A DNA stretch of 5,251 bases, from NCBI GenBank assembly GCA_014730235.1, contig WJIO01000213.1:1-5251 (forward strand), in the 5' to 3' direction. The position numbers and the translations under genes are program-made. Under the pieces are notes generated by a model. That model searched no databases and was not told where the DNA came from. It saw only the letters and a list, made by a program, of their open reading frames with translations. The number at the start of each line of letters is the position of its first letter. Position 1 is the first letter of the stretch. The stretch comes from Candidatus Poribacteria bacterium (GTDB taxonomy: Bacteria; Poribacteria; DTPJ01; WJIO01). This document shows, in pieces, positions 1 to 5,251 of this stretch.

Positions 1-14
1 GAATATTAATATAT

Positions 15-138
15 GTAATCGTTAAAAAATGGATATAATTTAGTTGTCATTCCTGCGAAAGCAGGAATGACAAATTTTGTAATTTACCATCATTATAAAG
101 GTGTTTTTTAAACACATTTTCCATTTTTTAACGATTAC
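15..138. repeat. Complete MITE-like repeat element with terminal inverted repeats
   Basis: The ends are a perfect 19-bp inverted repeat, GTAATCGTTAAAAAATGGA at 15-33 and its reverse complement at 120-138. The element is 124 bp, has no coding capacity, and carries an internal perfect hairpin (44-73) plus a small GTGTTT/AAACAC hairpin (101-115). It is flanked on both sides by TATAT (10-14 and 139-143), which could be a 5-bp target duplication, though the flanks are simple AT sequence and this may be chance. A related partial copy sits at 3194-3252, so it is a dispersed family rather than a one-off palindrome. Short length, terminal repeats and lack of a gene are what is expected of a non-autonomous transposable element; the transposase that would move it is not in this window. 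Confidence 0.8.
44..73. repeat. REP-like perfect hairpin inside the repeat element
   Basis: TTGTCATTCCTGC (44-56) pairs perfectly with GCAGGAATGACAA (61-73) around a GAAA loop, giving a 13-bp stem with a GNRA-type tetraloop on the plus strand. Hairpins of this sequence type are common dispersed extragenic palindromes in several bacterial phyla (recalled, not searched). Here it is nested within the terminal repeats of the larger element, so the two probably move or amplify as one unit. Confidence 0.85.
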
Positions 139-144
139 TATATA

Positions 145-190
145 GAAAATAATAGGCACGTCAAACCTAATTGTGAATGATGTGCCTATT
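145..190 (-). terminator. Probable terminator of the LamG gene
   Basis: AATAGGCAC (151-159) and GTGCCTATT (182-190) form a perfect 9-bp stem with a 22-nt loop. Read on the minus strand the stem lies about 30 nt past the LamG stop codon and is followed by the T-rich run ATTTTCTATATA. The loop is longer and the T-tract less pure than in a textbook intrinsic terminator, so this is likely but not certain. Confidence 0.55.
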
Positions 191-220
191 AATGTATCGC
201 TATGCAAAATATTACCTAAA

Positions 221-1009
221 CTACTTCTTTATACCTCCCCACGCAATAGCCAGTTTGCCGGAAGGTTCAACAGCTAGGGTAGAGGCCAAGCCATTTTCCA
301 TAATATCAATAACTTCATCCTGAGTCAGGCCTACATTAAAAAGGCCTATATCGTCAATTATACCGTTGACGGCATAAGGATAGCCGGGGCAGTCACCGAT
401 ATTCAATGGCCCGGGATTAAAGTCCGGATCACCATCAAATTCAGGTTCTGCTTCTATTGTGCCGTCGATATAGGATATTACTTTTTCCTTATCATAAGTT
501 CCGGCGATATGGTGCCATTCACCATCAGTAGCGGGAACAGCGCCCCATTGCTGGAAACCCCATTGTCCGGCACCGCCGCTGGTGAATCGAGTCCAGAAAA
601 CACCTGTACCATCAAAGATGTATCCGGCGTAGTTTTCTACAGCACCATCAGCCGTCTTGATGATAATTGACTGGTAGCTAGCGCCTTGTTCTATCTTGAT
701 CCAGGCGGTGAAAGAGAACGTGGTTAGATCCAGGGAGTCGTTATGGGGTATTTCCACATAATTTTCGTCTACACCGGGAAATAACAACGCTTTACCAAAT
801 CTTGCATCGTCAACCCATTCCACATCTCCCATTATTTGACCATCATTGCCATTACCGGAAGAATCCTTAACAGAATCGTTAGGGTCTTCGTCAAAGAGCC
901 ATACTCCTACAATAGCATCTGCCCCTACATCCAACGCGTAACTATTTCCTGATATTAACAGAAATACAACCAATAATATTGGACTGAATATCATTATTAA
1001 CCTTTGCAT
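221..1009 (-). CDS. Secreted LamG/concanavalin A-like jelly-roll domain protein
   Basis: The 262-residue product starts with a typical signal peptide: MQR, a hydrophobic core at about residues 4-20, and a likely cleavage after SYA (residue 25). The mature protein is essentially one LamG-like jelly-roll domain (about 34-236, Laminin_G_3 type), with the usual opening VGVWLFDE, the DSSGNGNDG turn at 49-57, the WIK strand near 103 and the GEWHHIAGTYD segment at 163-173. Such domains bind glycans or other extracellular ligands; no glycoside-hydrolase catalytic motif is evident, so binding or adhesion is more likely than catalysis. A short tail follows (about 237-262), ending in LAVEPSGKLAIAWGGIKK. 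The ATG at 1009 is preceded by AAAGGGGG (1019-1026) at 9 nt, a good ribosome binding site. It appears to be a single-gene transcript with its own promoter and terminator. The ligand is unknown; localisation beyond export is inference. Confidence 0.88.
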   Translation of the reverse strand: MQRLIMIFSPILLVVFLLISGNSYALDVGADAIVGVWLFDEDPNDSVKDSSGNGNDGQIMGDVEWVDDARFGKALLFPGVDENYVEIPHNDSLDLTTFSFTAWIKIEQGASYQSIIIKTADGAVENYAGYIFDGTGVFWTRFTSGGAGQWGFQQWGAVPATDGEWHHIAGTYDKEKVISYIDGTIEAEPEFDGDPDFNPGPLNIGDCPGYPYAVNGIIDDIGLFNVGLTQDEVIDIMENGLASTLAVEPSGKLAIAWGGIKK

Positions 1010-1081
1010 TTTCTATTGCCCCCTTTATAGCAATTCCGTAATAAAACTTATAAACTGAATAACATGAAATCTATAAATGCT

Positions 1082-1110
1082 ATTCTACAAAAGTTCTACT
1101 GCCAAGTCAA
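1082..1110 (-). promoter_or_regulatory. Sigma-70-type promoter of the LamG gene
   Basis: Read on the minus strand there is TTGACT (1105-1110), a 17-bp spacer, and TAGAAT (1082-1087): each hexamer is one mismatch from consensus and the spacing is optimal. Transcription would start near 1075 and give a leader of about 65 nt before the LamG ATG at 1009. It is the best promoter match I see in the window. Confidence 0.7.
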
Positions 1111-1354
1111 TAATAATCGCTTATATAATCAATAAAGCCACACTCTGTATCAGTATTGCCACAGATCAAAGATAAAATATATGCCTTGTTATAGCTTTAT
1201 ATTTATAAATAAACCAAGTGATAATGGGGTTTTTGTGTATGTATTGATTCATATTCACGCTTTATAAAACCAATGGCATCTTAATTGCTTTATTGTATGA
1301 TAGCTTGAATTTGTCATATTAAACACGACAAAGTTAAGCGATTAATATAAATTT
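1111..1354. other. Divergent intergenic gap without a recognisable gene
   Basis: This is the central part of the space between the divergently transcribed LamG gene and the unknown secreted-protein gene. It is AT-rich, has no credible open frame with a ribosome binding site, and no tRNA-like or riboswitch-like fold that I can recognise by eye. The only structure that stands out is a spaced inverted repeat near its right end, TTTGTC (1310-1315) and GACAAA (1327-1332), listed separately. Confidence 0.5.
1310..1332. promoter_or_regulatory. Spaced inverted repeat, possible operator
   Basis: TTTGTC and GACAAA are perfect inverted 6-bp arms with an 11-nt spacer. They sit directly upstream of the putative promoter of the secreted-protein gene (TATAAT at 1355-1360), where a dimeric regulator could bind. 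In AT-rich DNA arms this short occur by chance, so confidence is low. Confidence 0.25.
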
Positions 1355-1360
1355 TATAAT
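1334..1360 (+). promoter_or_regulatory. Putative promoter of the unknown secreted-protein gene
   Basis: A consensus TATAAT lies at 1355-1360. The best upstream hexamer is only TTAAGC (1334-1339) at a short 15-bp spacing, so the -35 element is weak or activator-dependent. A start near 1367 would leave a leader of about 27 nt containing the strong ribosome binding site at 1376-1385. Confidence 0.4.
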
Positions 1361-1393
1361 CTTTTTTACCTGTTGAGGAAAGGAGTGACCAAA

Positions 1394-2365
1394 ATGTTTA
1401 ACAAACATGTTCCAGCTATCTCAGCAGCTTTAATAATTGTTCTATTCAGTTTTGTTTTTATTGGTGAATCAGCTTATGGCGATAGATATAATTATGAATA
1501 TAATTATGAGAAATACAATGAAAGGAATGAATCTCCATATCGTTATAAGCATAACAACTATGAAGACAGGGATATTAACCGGGAAGAAAGGTCTGGAAGG
1601 GATATGGATGATTGGATCGAAAGAGGAGAATCATCTGTAACAGAAAGTCCTGTATTTCGACAGGGAGTGAGACTTGCTGCTTGTGCAAACCATCACAGAG
1701 ATGAATATGCCCTGGCCAGTGCTGTATATTTTTTCCAAATACCTCCCAAGGTCAGAAATATAGAACTTCAAATACACTATCAGAGTATATATAGTGGCAA
1801 AGACAAATTCCACAACAAGACAGCCGGTAGAGTATGGATCAAAAATGCCCGGATAAAAGATTACAGGTATGATGATACCCTACATGGCGATACATTCATC
1901 TTGCATAAAAATAAGAATTATGAGGAAATTGTGGTTTCTGCCAATGATCATGTTAGTGATGGTGTAATAGAAGTTCATGTAACTGTAGAAGGAAGTCAGG
2001 TTATTGATCTAAATCAAATTCGGATAAGAACATTCAGACACTCACGGAATGTTAAAGTTCTGCACAGGAAATACAGCAGAGGTCAAAGAAATGGTGATTA
2101 TAAAAACGTCTACTGGCATTTCTATTCAGGCCCAATTCATCATTACAATAATGGTTACTATGTAAGATATACATATCCAAAACACCACCGGGTTGAAATA
2201 AGAAAGCTGTATAGAGGGCATATTCATTTCAATAGCATAAGAAGACCAGCTTTCCGCTTTCATTTATTCAGAAGACCTGGATTTTATAGACATAAGTATA
2301 GAAGATCAAAACGAATTGAACTTAGAAGGTGGAAACCCAGATACGAAAACGAAAGATGGCGATAA
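1394..2365 (+). CDS. Secreted Tyr/Asn- and Arg/His-rich protein of unknown function
   Basis: I do not recognise this family. The ATG at 1394 is chosen over an in-frame TTG at 1373 because the purine-rich GAGGAAAGGAG (1375-1385) is an excellent ribosome binding site 8 nt before the ATG and would itself be coding from the TTG. The 323-residue product has a clear signal peptide (basic HK near the start, hydrophobic core about 8-23, likely cleavage around residues 27-29). Then comes a low-complexity stretch rich in Tyr, Asn, Glu and Arg (about 30-70). A region of alternating hydrophobic residues follows (about 88-212), suggesting a beta-sandwich (for example VRNIELQIHYQ and DGVIEVHVTVEG). The tail (about 213-323) is strongly basic and rich in Arg, His and Tyr. 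The charged tail could bind an acidic polymer such as an anionic polysaccharide, but that is speculation. No catalytic motif is evident. It is probably transcribed alone; the response regulator downstream is separated by a 42-bp palindrome. Confidence 0.8.
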   Translation: MFNKHVPAISAALIIVLFSFVFIGESAYGDRYNYEYNYEKYNERNESPYRYKHNNYEDRDINREERSGRDMDDWIERGESSVTESPVFRQGVRLAACANHHRDEYALASAVYFFQIPPKVRNIELQIHYQSIYSGKDKFHNKTAGRVWIKNARIKDYRYDDTLHGDTFILHKNKNYEEIVVSANDHVSDGVIEVHVTVEGSQVIDLNQIRIRTFRHSRNVKVLHRKYSRGQRNGDYKNVYWHFYSGPIHHYNNGYYVRYTYPKHHRVEIRKLYRGHIHFNSIRRPAFRFHLFRRPGFYRHKYRRSKRIELRRWKPRYENERWR

Positions 2366-2413
2366 TTTATCTGTTTTCTTTCGCATTTAGTGTTTCAATC
2401 AATGAAAATAATG

Positions 2414-2419
2414 TATAAT
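2414..2419 (+). promoter_or_regulatory. Possible -10 box upstream of the response regulator
   Basis: A perfect TATAAT at 2414-2419 precedes the response regulator gene and overlaps the left end of the 42-bp palindrome. No good TTGACA-like hexamer lies 16-18 bp upstream (TGTTTC at 2391-2396 is poor), so it would need an activator or be a weak promoter. If used, RNA would begin near 2426, inside the palindrome. Confidence 0.3.
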
Positions 2420-2456
2420 GAATATGGGGGATGATATCATCCCCCATATTCATTAT
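2415..2456. repeat. Perfect 42-bp palindrome between secreted-protein and regulator genes
   Basis: The two 21-bp arms are exact reverse complements with no spacer, centred between 2435 and 2436; the core is GGGGGATGATATCATCCCCC. As RNA it would fold into a very stable hairpin with a loop of about four bases, so it could end transcripts of the secreted-protein gene, although no T-tract follows it on the plus strand (next bases GTTGAGCTAAAT). On the minus strand the following sequence is only mildly T-rich. Because it overlaps a TATAAT box, it could equally be an operator for a dimeric regulator. Confidence 0.9.
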
Positions 2457-2499
2457 GTTGAGCTAAATGATTCTATATATAATTCAATGGAATATTGAC

Positions 2500-3180
2500 A
2501 TGGAAAAAATATTTGTTGTTGAAGATGATCCCGCACACCTTCTGGCTCTGGAGGATAACCTGGAATATGCCAATTATGAAGTAACCACAGCTAAAACTGG
2601 CCATGAAGCATTGAAAATCCTGGAAAAAGAGAGTTTTGACCTGATAATATTAGACATAATGCTGCCTTATATAAATGGCTTCGAGGTATGCCAGCATCTT
2701 AGAAAATCCGGAGATGATACGCCTATTATTATGCTTACGGCTAAAGTCCAGGAGCAGGACAGGGTGCAGGGGCTGGATATTGGGGCTGATGACTATGTTA
2801 CCAAGCCTTTCAGCATGGCCGAACTACTGGCCCGAATAAGGGCCGTTTTAAGAAGATTCAAACTGCAGACGCGGTTACTGGAACAATATTCTTTTGGGGA
2901 TATGGAATTTGATTTCAAGAAATACGAGGCCAGAAAAGATGGTGTGAATCTGGATATATCTTCCCGGGAGTTCCAGATACTCAAGATGCTGATAACCCAT
3001 GAAGGTGAAGTCGTGACCAGGGATGATATTATAGGTGAAATATGGGGTTATGATGATTTCCCTACGGAGAGGACCATTGATACCCATATTGCCCGGTTGA
3101 GGCAAAAGCTGGAAAATGATCCGGCAAAGCCCAAGCATATTATTACCGTTTACGGGGCCGGGTATAAGTTTCAGAGATAA
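2500..3180 (+). CDS. OmpR/PhoB-family response regulator (orphan)
   Basis: This is a two-component transcription factor: an N-terminal receiver is phosphorylated by a partner histidine kinase and a C-terminal winged helix binds DNA. From the ATG at 2500 it has 226 residues, the usual length. The receiver (about 3-118) has acidic pocket E8/D9, phosphoacceptor D52 (LIILDIMLP), T80 (IIMLTA) and K102 in DDYVTKPF. The winged helix (about 131-226) has the hallmark RTIDTHIARLRQKLE recognition helix and ends in YGAGYKF. All key residues are intact. An in-frame ATG at 2467 would add 11 atypical residues; start 2500 is preferred because MEKIFVVEDD is the canonical receiver opening, though both starts have weak ribosome binding sites. 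No histidine kinase gene is adjacent: a repeat element follows 13 bp after the stop. Its targets and kinase cannot be told from this window. Confidence 0.93.
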   Translation: MEKIFVVEDDPAHLLALEDNLEYANYEVTTAKTGHEALKILEKESFDLIILDIMLPYINGFEVCQHLRKSGDDTPIIMLTAKVQEQDRVQGLDIGADDYVTKPFSMAELLARIRAVLRRFKLQTRLLEQYSFGDMEFDFKKYEARKDGVNLDISSREFQILKMLITHEGEVVTRDDIIGEIWGYDDFPTERTIDTHIARLRQKLENDPAKPKHIITVYGAGYKFQR

Positions 3181-3193
3181 CTGGTTTTATAAA

Positions 3194-3252
3194 GTAATCG
3201 TTAAAAAATGAATATTACTTAGTTGTCATTCCTGTCTTCGCAGAAATGACAA
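3194..3252. repeat. Partial second copy of the repeat element
   Basis: This matches the left part of the element at 15-73 without gaps: about 50 of 59 positions agree by eye, including the identical first 17 bases GTAATCGTTAAAAAATG. The right part and the right terminal repeat are absent. The hairpin (3223-3234 with 3241-3252) has one mismatch and a TCTTCG loop. Compared with the first copy, the loop resembles the reverse complement of its CGAAAG, as if the hairpin tip had been inverted. It sits 13 bp after the response regulator stop and could act as that gene's transcript end. Confidence 0.8.
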
Positions 3253-3261
3253 ACAGAGGAT

Positions 3262-3408
3262 ATGCCTTTAGGTAAGGGTGCAGCCGGCAGTTATGTTGTG
3301 GATGGGAAGATATATGTCATGGGTGGTATGGAAAGTTTGGTCAGAGCAGTAAATGAAGGTGAAGGCGTTAATGCGGCGGAAAAAGCATTTCAGCATGGGG
3401 TAGATTAA
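3262..3408 (+). pseudogene. Kelch-repeat gene remnant (48 codons)
   Basis: A short open frame begins ATG at 3262 and ends TAA at 3406-3408. Its first half reads like one blade of a kelch beta-propeller: a D-M-P-x-G start, then VVDGKIYVMGG with the diagnostic double glycine. The second half (AVNEGEGVNAAEKAFQHGVD) does not continue the kelch pattern. A real kelch protein needs several such blades and usually a signal peptide, none of which is present. The kelch-like frame can be read back through T-E-D to the very edge of the repeat hairpin (3252), where it hits a TGA at 3247-3249 inside the hairpin. AGAGGA lies only one base before the ATG, too close to be a working ribosome binding site. I therefore call it a truncated leftover joined to the repeat element, though expression as a tiny peptide cannot be excluded. 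Confidence 0.5.
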
Positions 3409-3412
3409 GGCT

Positions 3413-3447
3413 AAATAAAAAACTAAGCGTGAAGCAAAATAGCTTCA
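3413..3447 (-). terminator. Possible terminator of the ABC transporter operon
   Basis: On the minus strand TGAAGC and GCTTCA (3442-3447 and 3430-3435) form a 6-bp stem with a 6-nt loop that overlaps the last codons of the ATPase gene. The stop codon and the run TTTTTTATTT (down to 3413) follow. The gap of about 7 nt between stem and T-run is longer than ideal, so confidence is moderate. Confidence 0.4.
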
Positions 3448-4544
3448 TCCGGTGAAAAGGTTAAAATTATATCCTGATCGGCCTCTAGCACTTCAATCCT
3501 TCGGGGATTGGGTACGTTGACCCGGATATTTTTTTCTGATGATGTTTCCACCTGGTACTGGATTAAAGAACCAAGGTAGACTGAGGTAATTATCTTTCCT
3601 CTCAAAATATTTTCATCATAACGGTCTCCTTTGTTTGATATTCTCATGGATTCGGGTCTTATATTCAATGTCAACTGGCTTCCCTCTGCCGGTGGTTGCT
3701 GGAGTGAAGTTTTCCACAATATTCTGGAATTTTCCACATCGGGGCAGTTCAGATAGACGTAATCTCCCGATACGGCCTTTACATTACATTCAAGAAAGTT
3801 AGATGTTCCAACAAAATCCGCCACAACCTGGTTGTTTGGTGATTCATATATCTCCCTGGGAGTTCCCTGCTGGATAACTTCCCCCTTGGACATTACGGCG
3901 ATATGGGTGGATATGGCCAAGGCTTCCTCTTGATCGTGGGTGACGTATATAGAAGTTATGCCCATTTCTCTCTGGAGTCTCAGGAGTTCGTTGCGCATCT
4001 GAATTCGCAGTTTGGCATCCAGATTTGAAAGTGGTTCATCCAGTAGAAGCAGTCGGGGTTGGATTACCAGGGTTCGGGCCAGGGCTACTCGCTGTTGTTG
4101 TCCGCCCGAAAGCTGGGATGGTCGTCTGTTCTCCATACCTTGAAGATTAACCATTTCCAGGGCGTTTTTTACTCTTTCCCTTATCTCTGATTTTGGAATT
4201 TTCCGTTCTTTAAGCCCGAAAGCGATATTTTTATAAACCGTCATGTGGGGCCAGAGGGCATAGCTCTGGAAGACCATACCTACGTTTCGCTCCCAGGGTG
4301 GTATGTTATTCATACGCTGGTCATCGAAGTATATATCCCCTTCGTTGGGCATGGTAAATCCTGCCACCATACGCAGAAGTGTTGTCTTGCCGCAGCCGCT
4401 AGGACCCAGAAAAGTGAAAAAATCTCCCTTTTCAATATGAAGACTCACACCCTTAACTGCATAGAAATCATCAAAGCGTTTGCTGAGATTATGTATTTTT
4501 ACTTCCGTCGAATTAATTTTAATATCTTCTTTTATGGTATTCAT
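3423..4544 (-). CDS. ABC importer ATP-binding protein, PotA/FbpC type with TOBE domain
   Basis: This is the energy-coupling subunit of a binding-protein-dependent importer; it hydrolyses ATP on the inner face of the cytoplasmic membrane. The 373-residue length is usual for the family. All nucleotide-binding motifs are intact: Walker A GPSGCGKT (47-54), Q-loop Q93, signature LSGGQ (145-149), Walker B LLLLDE with E170, D-loop SNLD (173-176) and switch histidine H203 in [11 protein letters not shown]-terminal TOBE-type region follows (about 290-373, including RPESMRI). [10 protein letters not shown] after the Q-loop is typical of the iron(III)/polyamine/aminoethylphosphonate group (FbpC, PotA, PhnT); I cannot separate these by eye, so no gene symbol is given. 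The ATG at 4544 lies 4 bp after the stop of the small membrane-protein gene and has only a weak ribosome binding site, which suggests translational coupling. It is the last gene of the operon. Confidence 0.93.
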   Translation of the reverse strand: MNTIKEDIKINSTEVKIHNLSKRFDDFYAVKGVSLHIEKGDFFTFLGPSGCGKTTLLRMVAGFTMPNEGDIYFDDQRMNNIPPWERNVGMVFQSYALWPHMTVYKNIAFGLKERKIPKSEIRERVKNALEMVNLQGMENRRPSQLSGGQQQRVALARTLVIQPRLLLLDEPLSNLDAKLRIQMRNELLRLQREMGITSIYVTHDQEEALAISTHIAVMSKGEVIQQGTPREIYESPNNQVVADFVGTSNFLECNVKAVSGDYVYLNCPDVENSRILWKTSLQQPPAEGSQLTLNIRPESMRISNKGDRYDENILRGKIITSVYLGSLIQYQVETSSEKNIRVNVPNPRRIEVLEADQDIILTFSPDEAILLHA

Positions 4545-4548
4545 TTTA

Positions 4549-4803
4549 CTATCTAAGCCATATAGTTAATACTATGGCTACAACTGCCCCCAGTATAAGA
4601 AATCGCTTTTTTAACGTAGTATTGGCTTTATGGGCCATGTATACACCAAGCAAAGCAAAAGAAAGCTCCACAAGCAGCCTGAGCCATGTTATATTCTCAT
4701 CAGCCTTAAATAATCGGAATACAATCAGGTATCCAAAGGCATTTCCCTGGTAAGCTCCCAGAAAATACCATACAAAATTCATAAACTTGCTTCTACCAGC
4801 CAT
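4549..4803 (-). CDS. Small three-helix membrane protein inside the ABC operon
   Basis: This is an 84-residue hydrophobic protein of no family I recognise. Predicted membrane helices lie at about 9-31, 40-57 and 66-82, with basic KK at 65-66 and a final R. The ATG at 4803 is preferred because GAGGT (4809-4813) lies 5 nt upstream. A GTG at 4815 that overlaps the permease stop (GTGA) is also in frame and would give 88 residues; it lacks a good ribosome binding site. Position between permease and ATPase, with gaps of 8 and 4 bp, argues that it is co-translated with the transporter and might be an accessory subunit, or help assembly or stability. That role is inference from position only. Standard importers of this type have no such subunit. 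Confidence 0.75.
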   Translation of the reverse strand: MAGRSKFMNFVWYFLGAYQGNAFGYLIVFRLFKADENITWLRLLVELSFALLGVYMAHKANTTLKKRFLILGAVVAIVLTIWLR

Positions 4804-4811
4804 TTTTGACC

Positions 4812-5251
4812 TCACATTTTGAATGCACTGCCGGATCCGTCTTTGAAGACCTTATTTACAATATAAGTTCCAACTGCCACCAGCACTATGGCCACAACAC
4901 CAAGAGATGCCCCAGGCCCTCGGCCCACTGCGCTCTGCATATAGACGTATATACCATACGAAAGAGGGCCGTATTCGTTTTTTGGAACAAGCATCATGGT
5001 TGAACTGAGTTCCACTGACGATGTTATAAACGCTATTAAACCACCAGCTACCAAACCACCCGTCATCAGGGGAAATGTCACTTTAAAAAACGTCCTGAAT
5101 CTGTTGGCCCCAAGATTCATGGCTGCTTCTTCCATTGACTCATGTATCTGCTGCATAGCCGCATAACAGGATCTCAGTGTATAAGGCAGCCTTCTTACTG
5201 AATATGCAATTACCAATATAAACCATGTTGATGTAATCGGCACTCCCAAAA
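4812..5251 (-). CDS. ABC importer permease, C-terminal part (runs off the window)
   Basis: This is the membrane channel subunit that works with the ATPase encoded downstream. Only the last about 146 residues are visible; the frame stays open to the right edge, and the first visible codon (TTG) is not a real start. The BPD_transp_1 hallmark EAA loop is present: EEAAMNLGANRFRTFFKVTFPL, reading E-A-A, then G four residues later, then the closing P-L. This loop docks onto the ATPase. Hydrophobic helices flank it (for example the WFILVIAYSV segment before, LVAGGLIAFITSS after, and a last helix around GVVAIVLVAVGTYIV). VELSSTMMLVP resembles iron(III)-type FbpB or aminoethylphosphonate-type permeases; FbpB-like proteins are often double-length with two such domains, and this would be the second. 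The TGA at 4812-4814 lies in the ribosome binding site region of the next gene. Confidence 0.9.
   Translation of the reverse strand, partial: LGVPITSTWFILVIAYSVRRLPYTLRSCYAAMQQIHESMEEAAMNLGANRFRTFFKVTFPLMTGGLVAGGLIAFITSSVELSSTMMLVPKNEYGPLSYGIYVYMQSAVGRGPGASLGVVAIVLVAVGTYIVNKVFKDGSGSAFKM

Noticed and set aside
15-138. CRISPR repeat or riboswitch reading of the hairpin cluster
   Set aside because: There is no regular repeat-spacer array, and the outer 19-bp inverted repeats with a second dispersed copy fit a mobile repeat, not a leader RNA of a gene (the nearest gene ends here rather than starts).
1111-1354. Small RNA or tRNA in the divergent gap
   Set aside because: No cloverleaf, no GC-rich stem, and no promoter-terminator pair could be found by eye.
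1373-1393. TTG at 1373 as the start of the unknown secreted protein
   Set aside because: The purine-rich ribosome binding site at 1376-1385 lies inside those codons and is ideally placed for the ATG at 1394, which also gives a cleaner signal peptide.
1437-1813. Short open frames on both strands within the unknown secreted-protein gene
   Set aside because: They lie in other frames of a convincing gene, lack ribosome binding sites and show no recognisable protein pattern.
2467-2499. ATG at 2467 as the start of the response regulator
   Set aside because: It would add MILYIIQWNID before the canonical receiver start and has no better ribosome binding site; kept only as an alternative.
2793-3138. 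Minus-strand open frames opposite the response regulator
   Set aside because: They are antisense to a gene with complete family motifs and encode no plausible domain.
4245-5003. Plus-strand open frames opposite the ABC operon
   Set aside because: They run antisense to well-supported transporter genes and look like chance frames.
3423-5251. Firm assignment of the ABC importer to iron(III) uptake
   Set aside because: Sequence flavour is FbpB/FbpC-like, but the substrate-binding protein is outside the window, and polyamine and phosphonate systems share the same motifs.

Overview
The window reads as a piece of a moderately AT-rich bacterial chromosome with long intergenic gaps. Its content is a secreted LamG-fold protein, a secreted protein of unknown family, an OmpR/PhoB-type response regulator, a kelch-repeat remnant, a palindromic repeat family and the end of an ABC importer operon. 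The LamG protein style (start of the mature domain, DSSGNGNDG motif, Trp-Gly-containing C-terminal tail), the kelch debris and the GTCATTCCTGCGAAAGCAGGAATGAC-type hairpins remind me of uncultivated lineages such as Candidatus Poribacteria. That placement is recalled similarity, not proof; other environmental phyla remain possible.

Layout. Bases 15-138 hold a complete 124-bp miniature repeat element with 19-bp terminal inverted repeats and an internal perfect hairpin. The LamG gene (221-1009, minus) follows, with a hairpin terminator downstream (about 145-190) and a near-consensus sigma-70 promoter upstream (1082-1110). A gene-poor divergent gap leads to an unknown secreted basic protein (1394-2365, plus). 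A perfect 42-bp palindrome (2415-2456) separates it from an orphan response regulator (about 2500-3180, plus). Right after the regulator lies a second, half-length copy of the repeat element (3194-3252). It abuts a 48-codon kelch-like fragment (3262-3408), which looks like a decayed gene.

From 3423 to the right edge everything is on the minus strand. It is an ABC importer operon read from right to left: the C-terminal part of a binding-protein-dependent permease (cut by the window edge), an 84-residue three-helix membrane protein, and a PotA/FbpC-type ATPase with a TOBE domain. Spacing is 8 and 4 bp, so the three are probably translated from one mRNA. The family points to an iron(III)-, polyamine- or phosphonate-type importer; the substrate cannot be fixed because the binding protein is outside the window.

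The most interesting items are non-coding. They are the repeat family, whose two copies differ in what looks like an inverted hairpin loop; the junction between the half copy and the kelch remnant; and the 42-bp palindrome that overlaps a TATAAT box upstream of the response regulator. I see no CRISPR array, tRNA, rRNA, transposase or defence system in the window.
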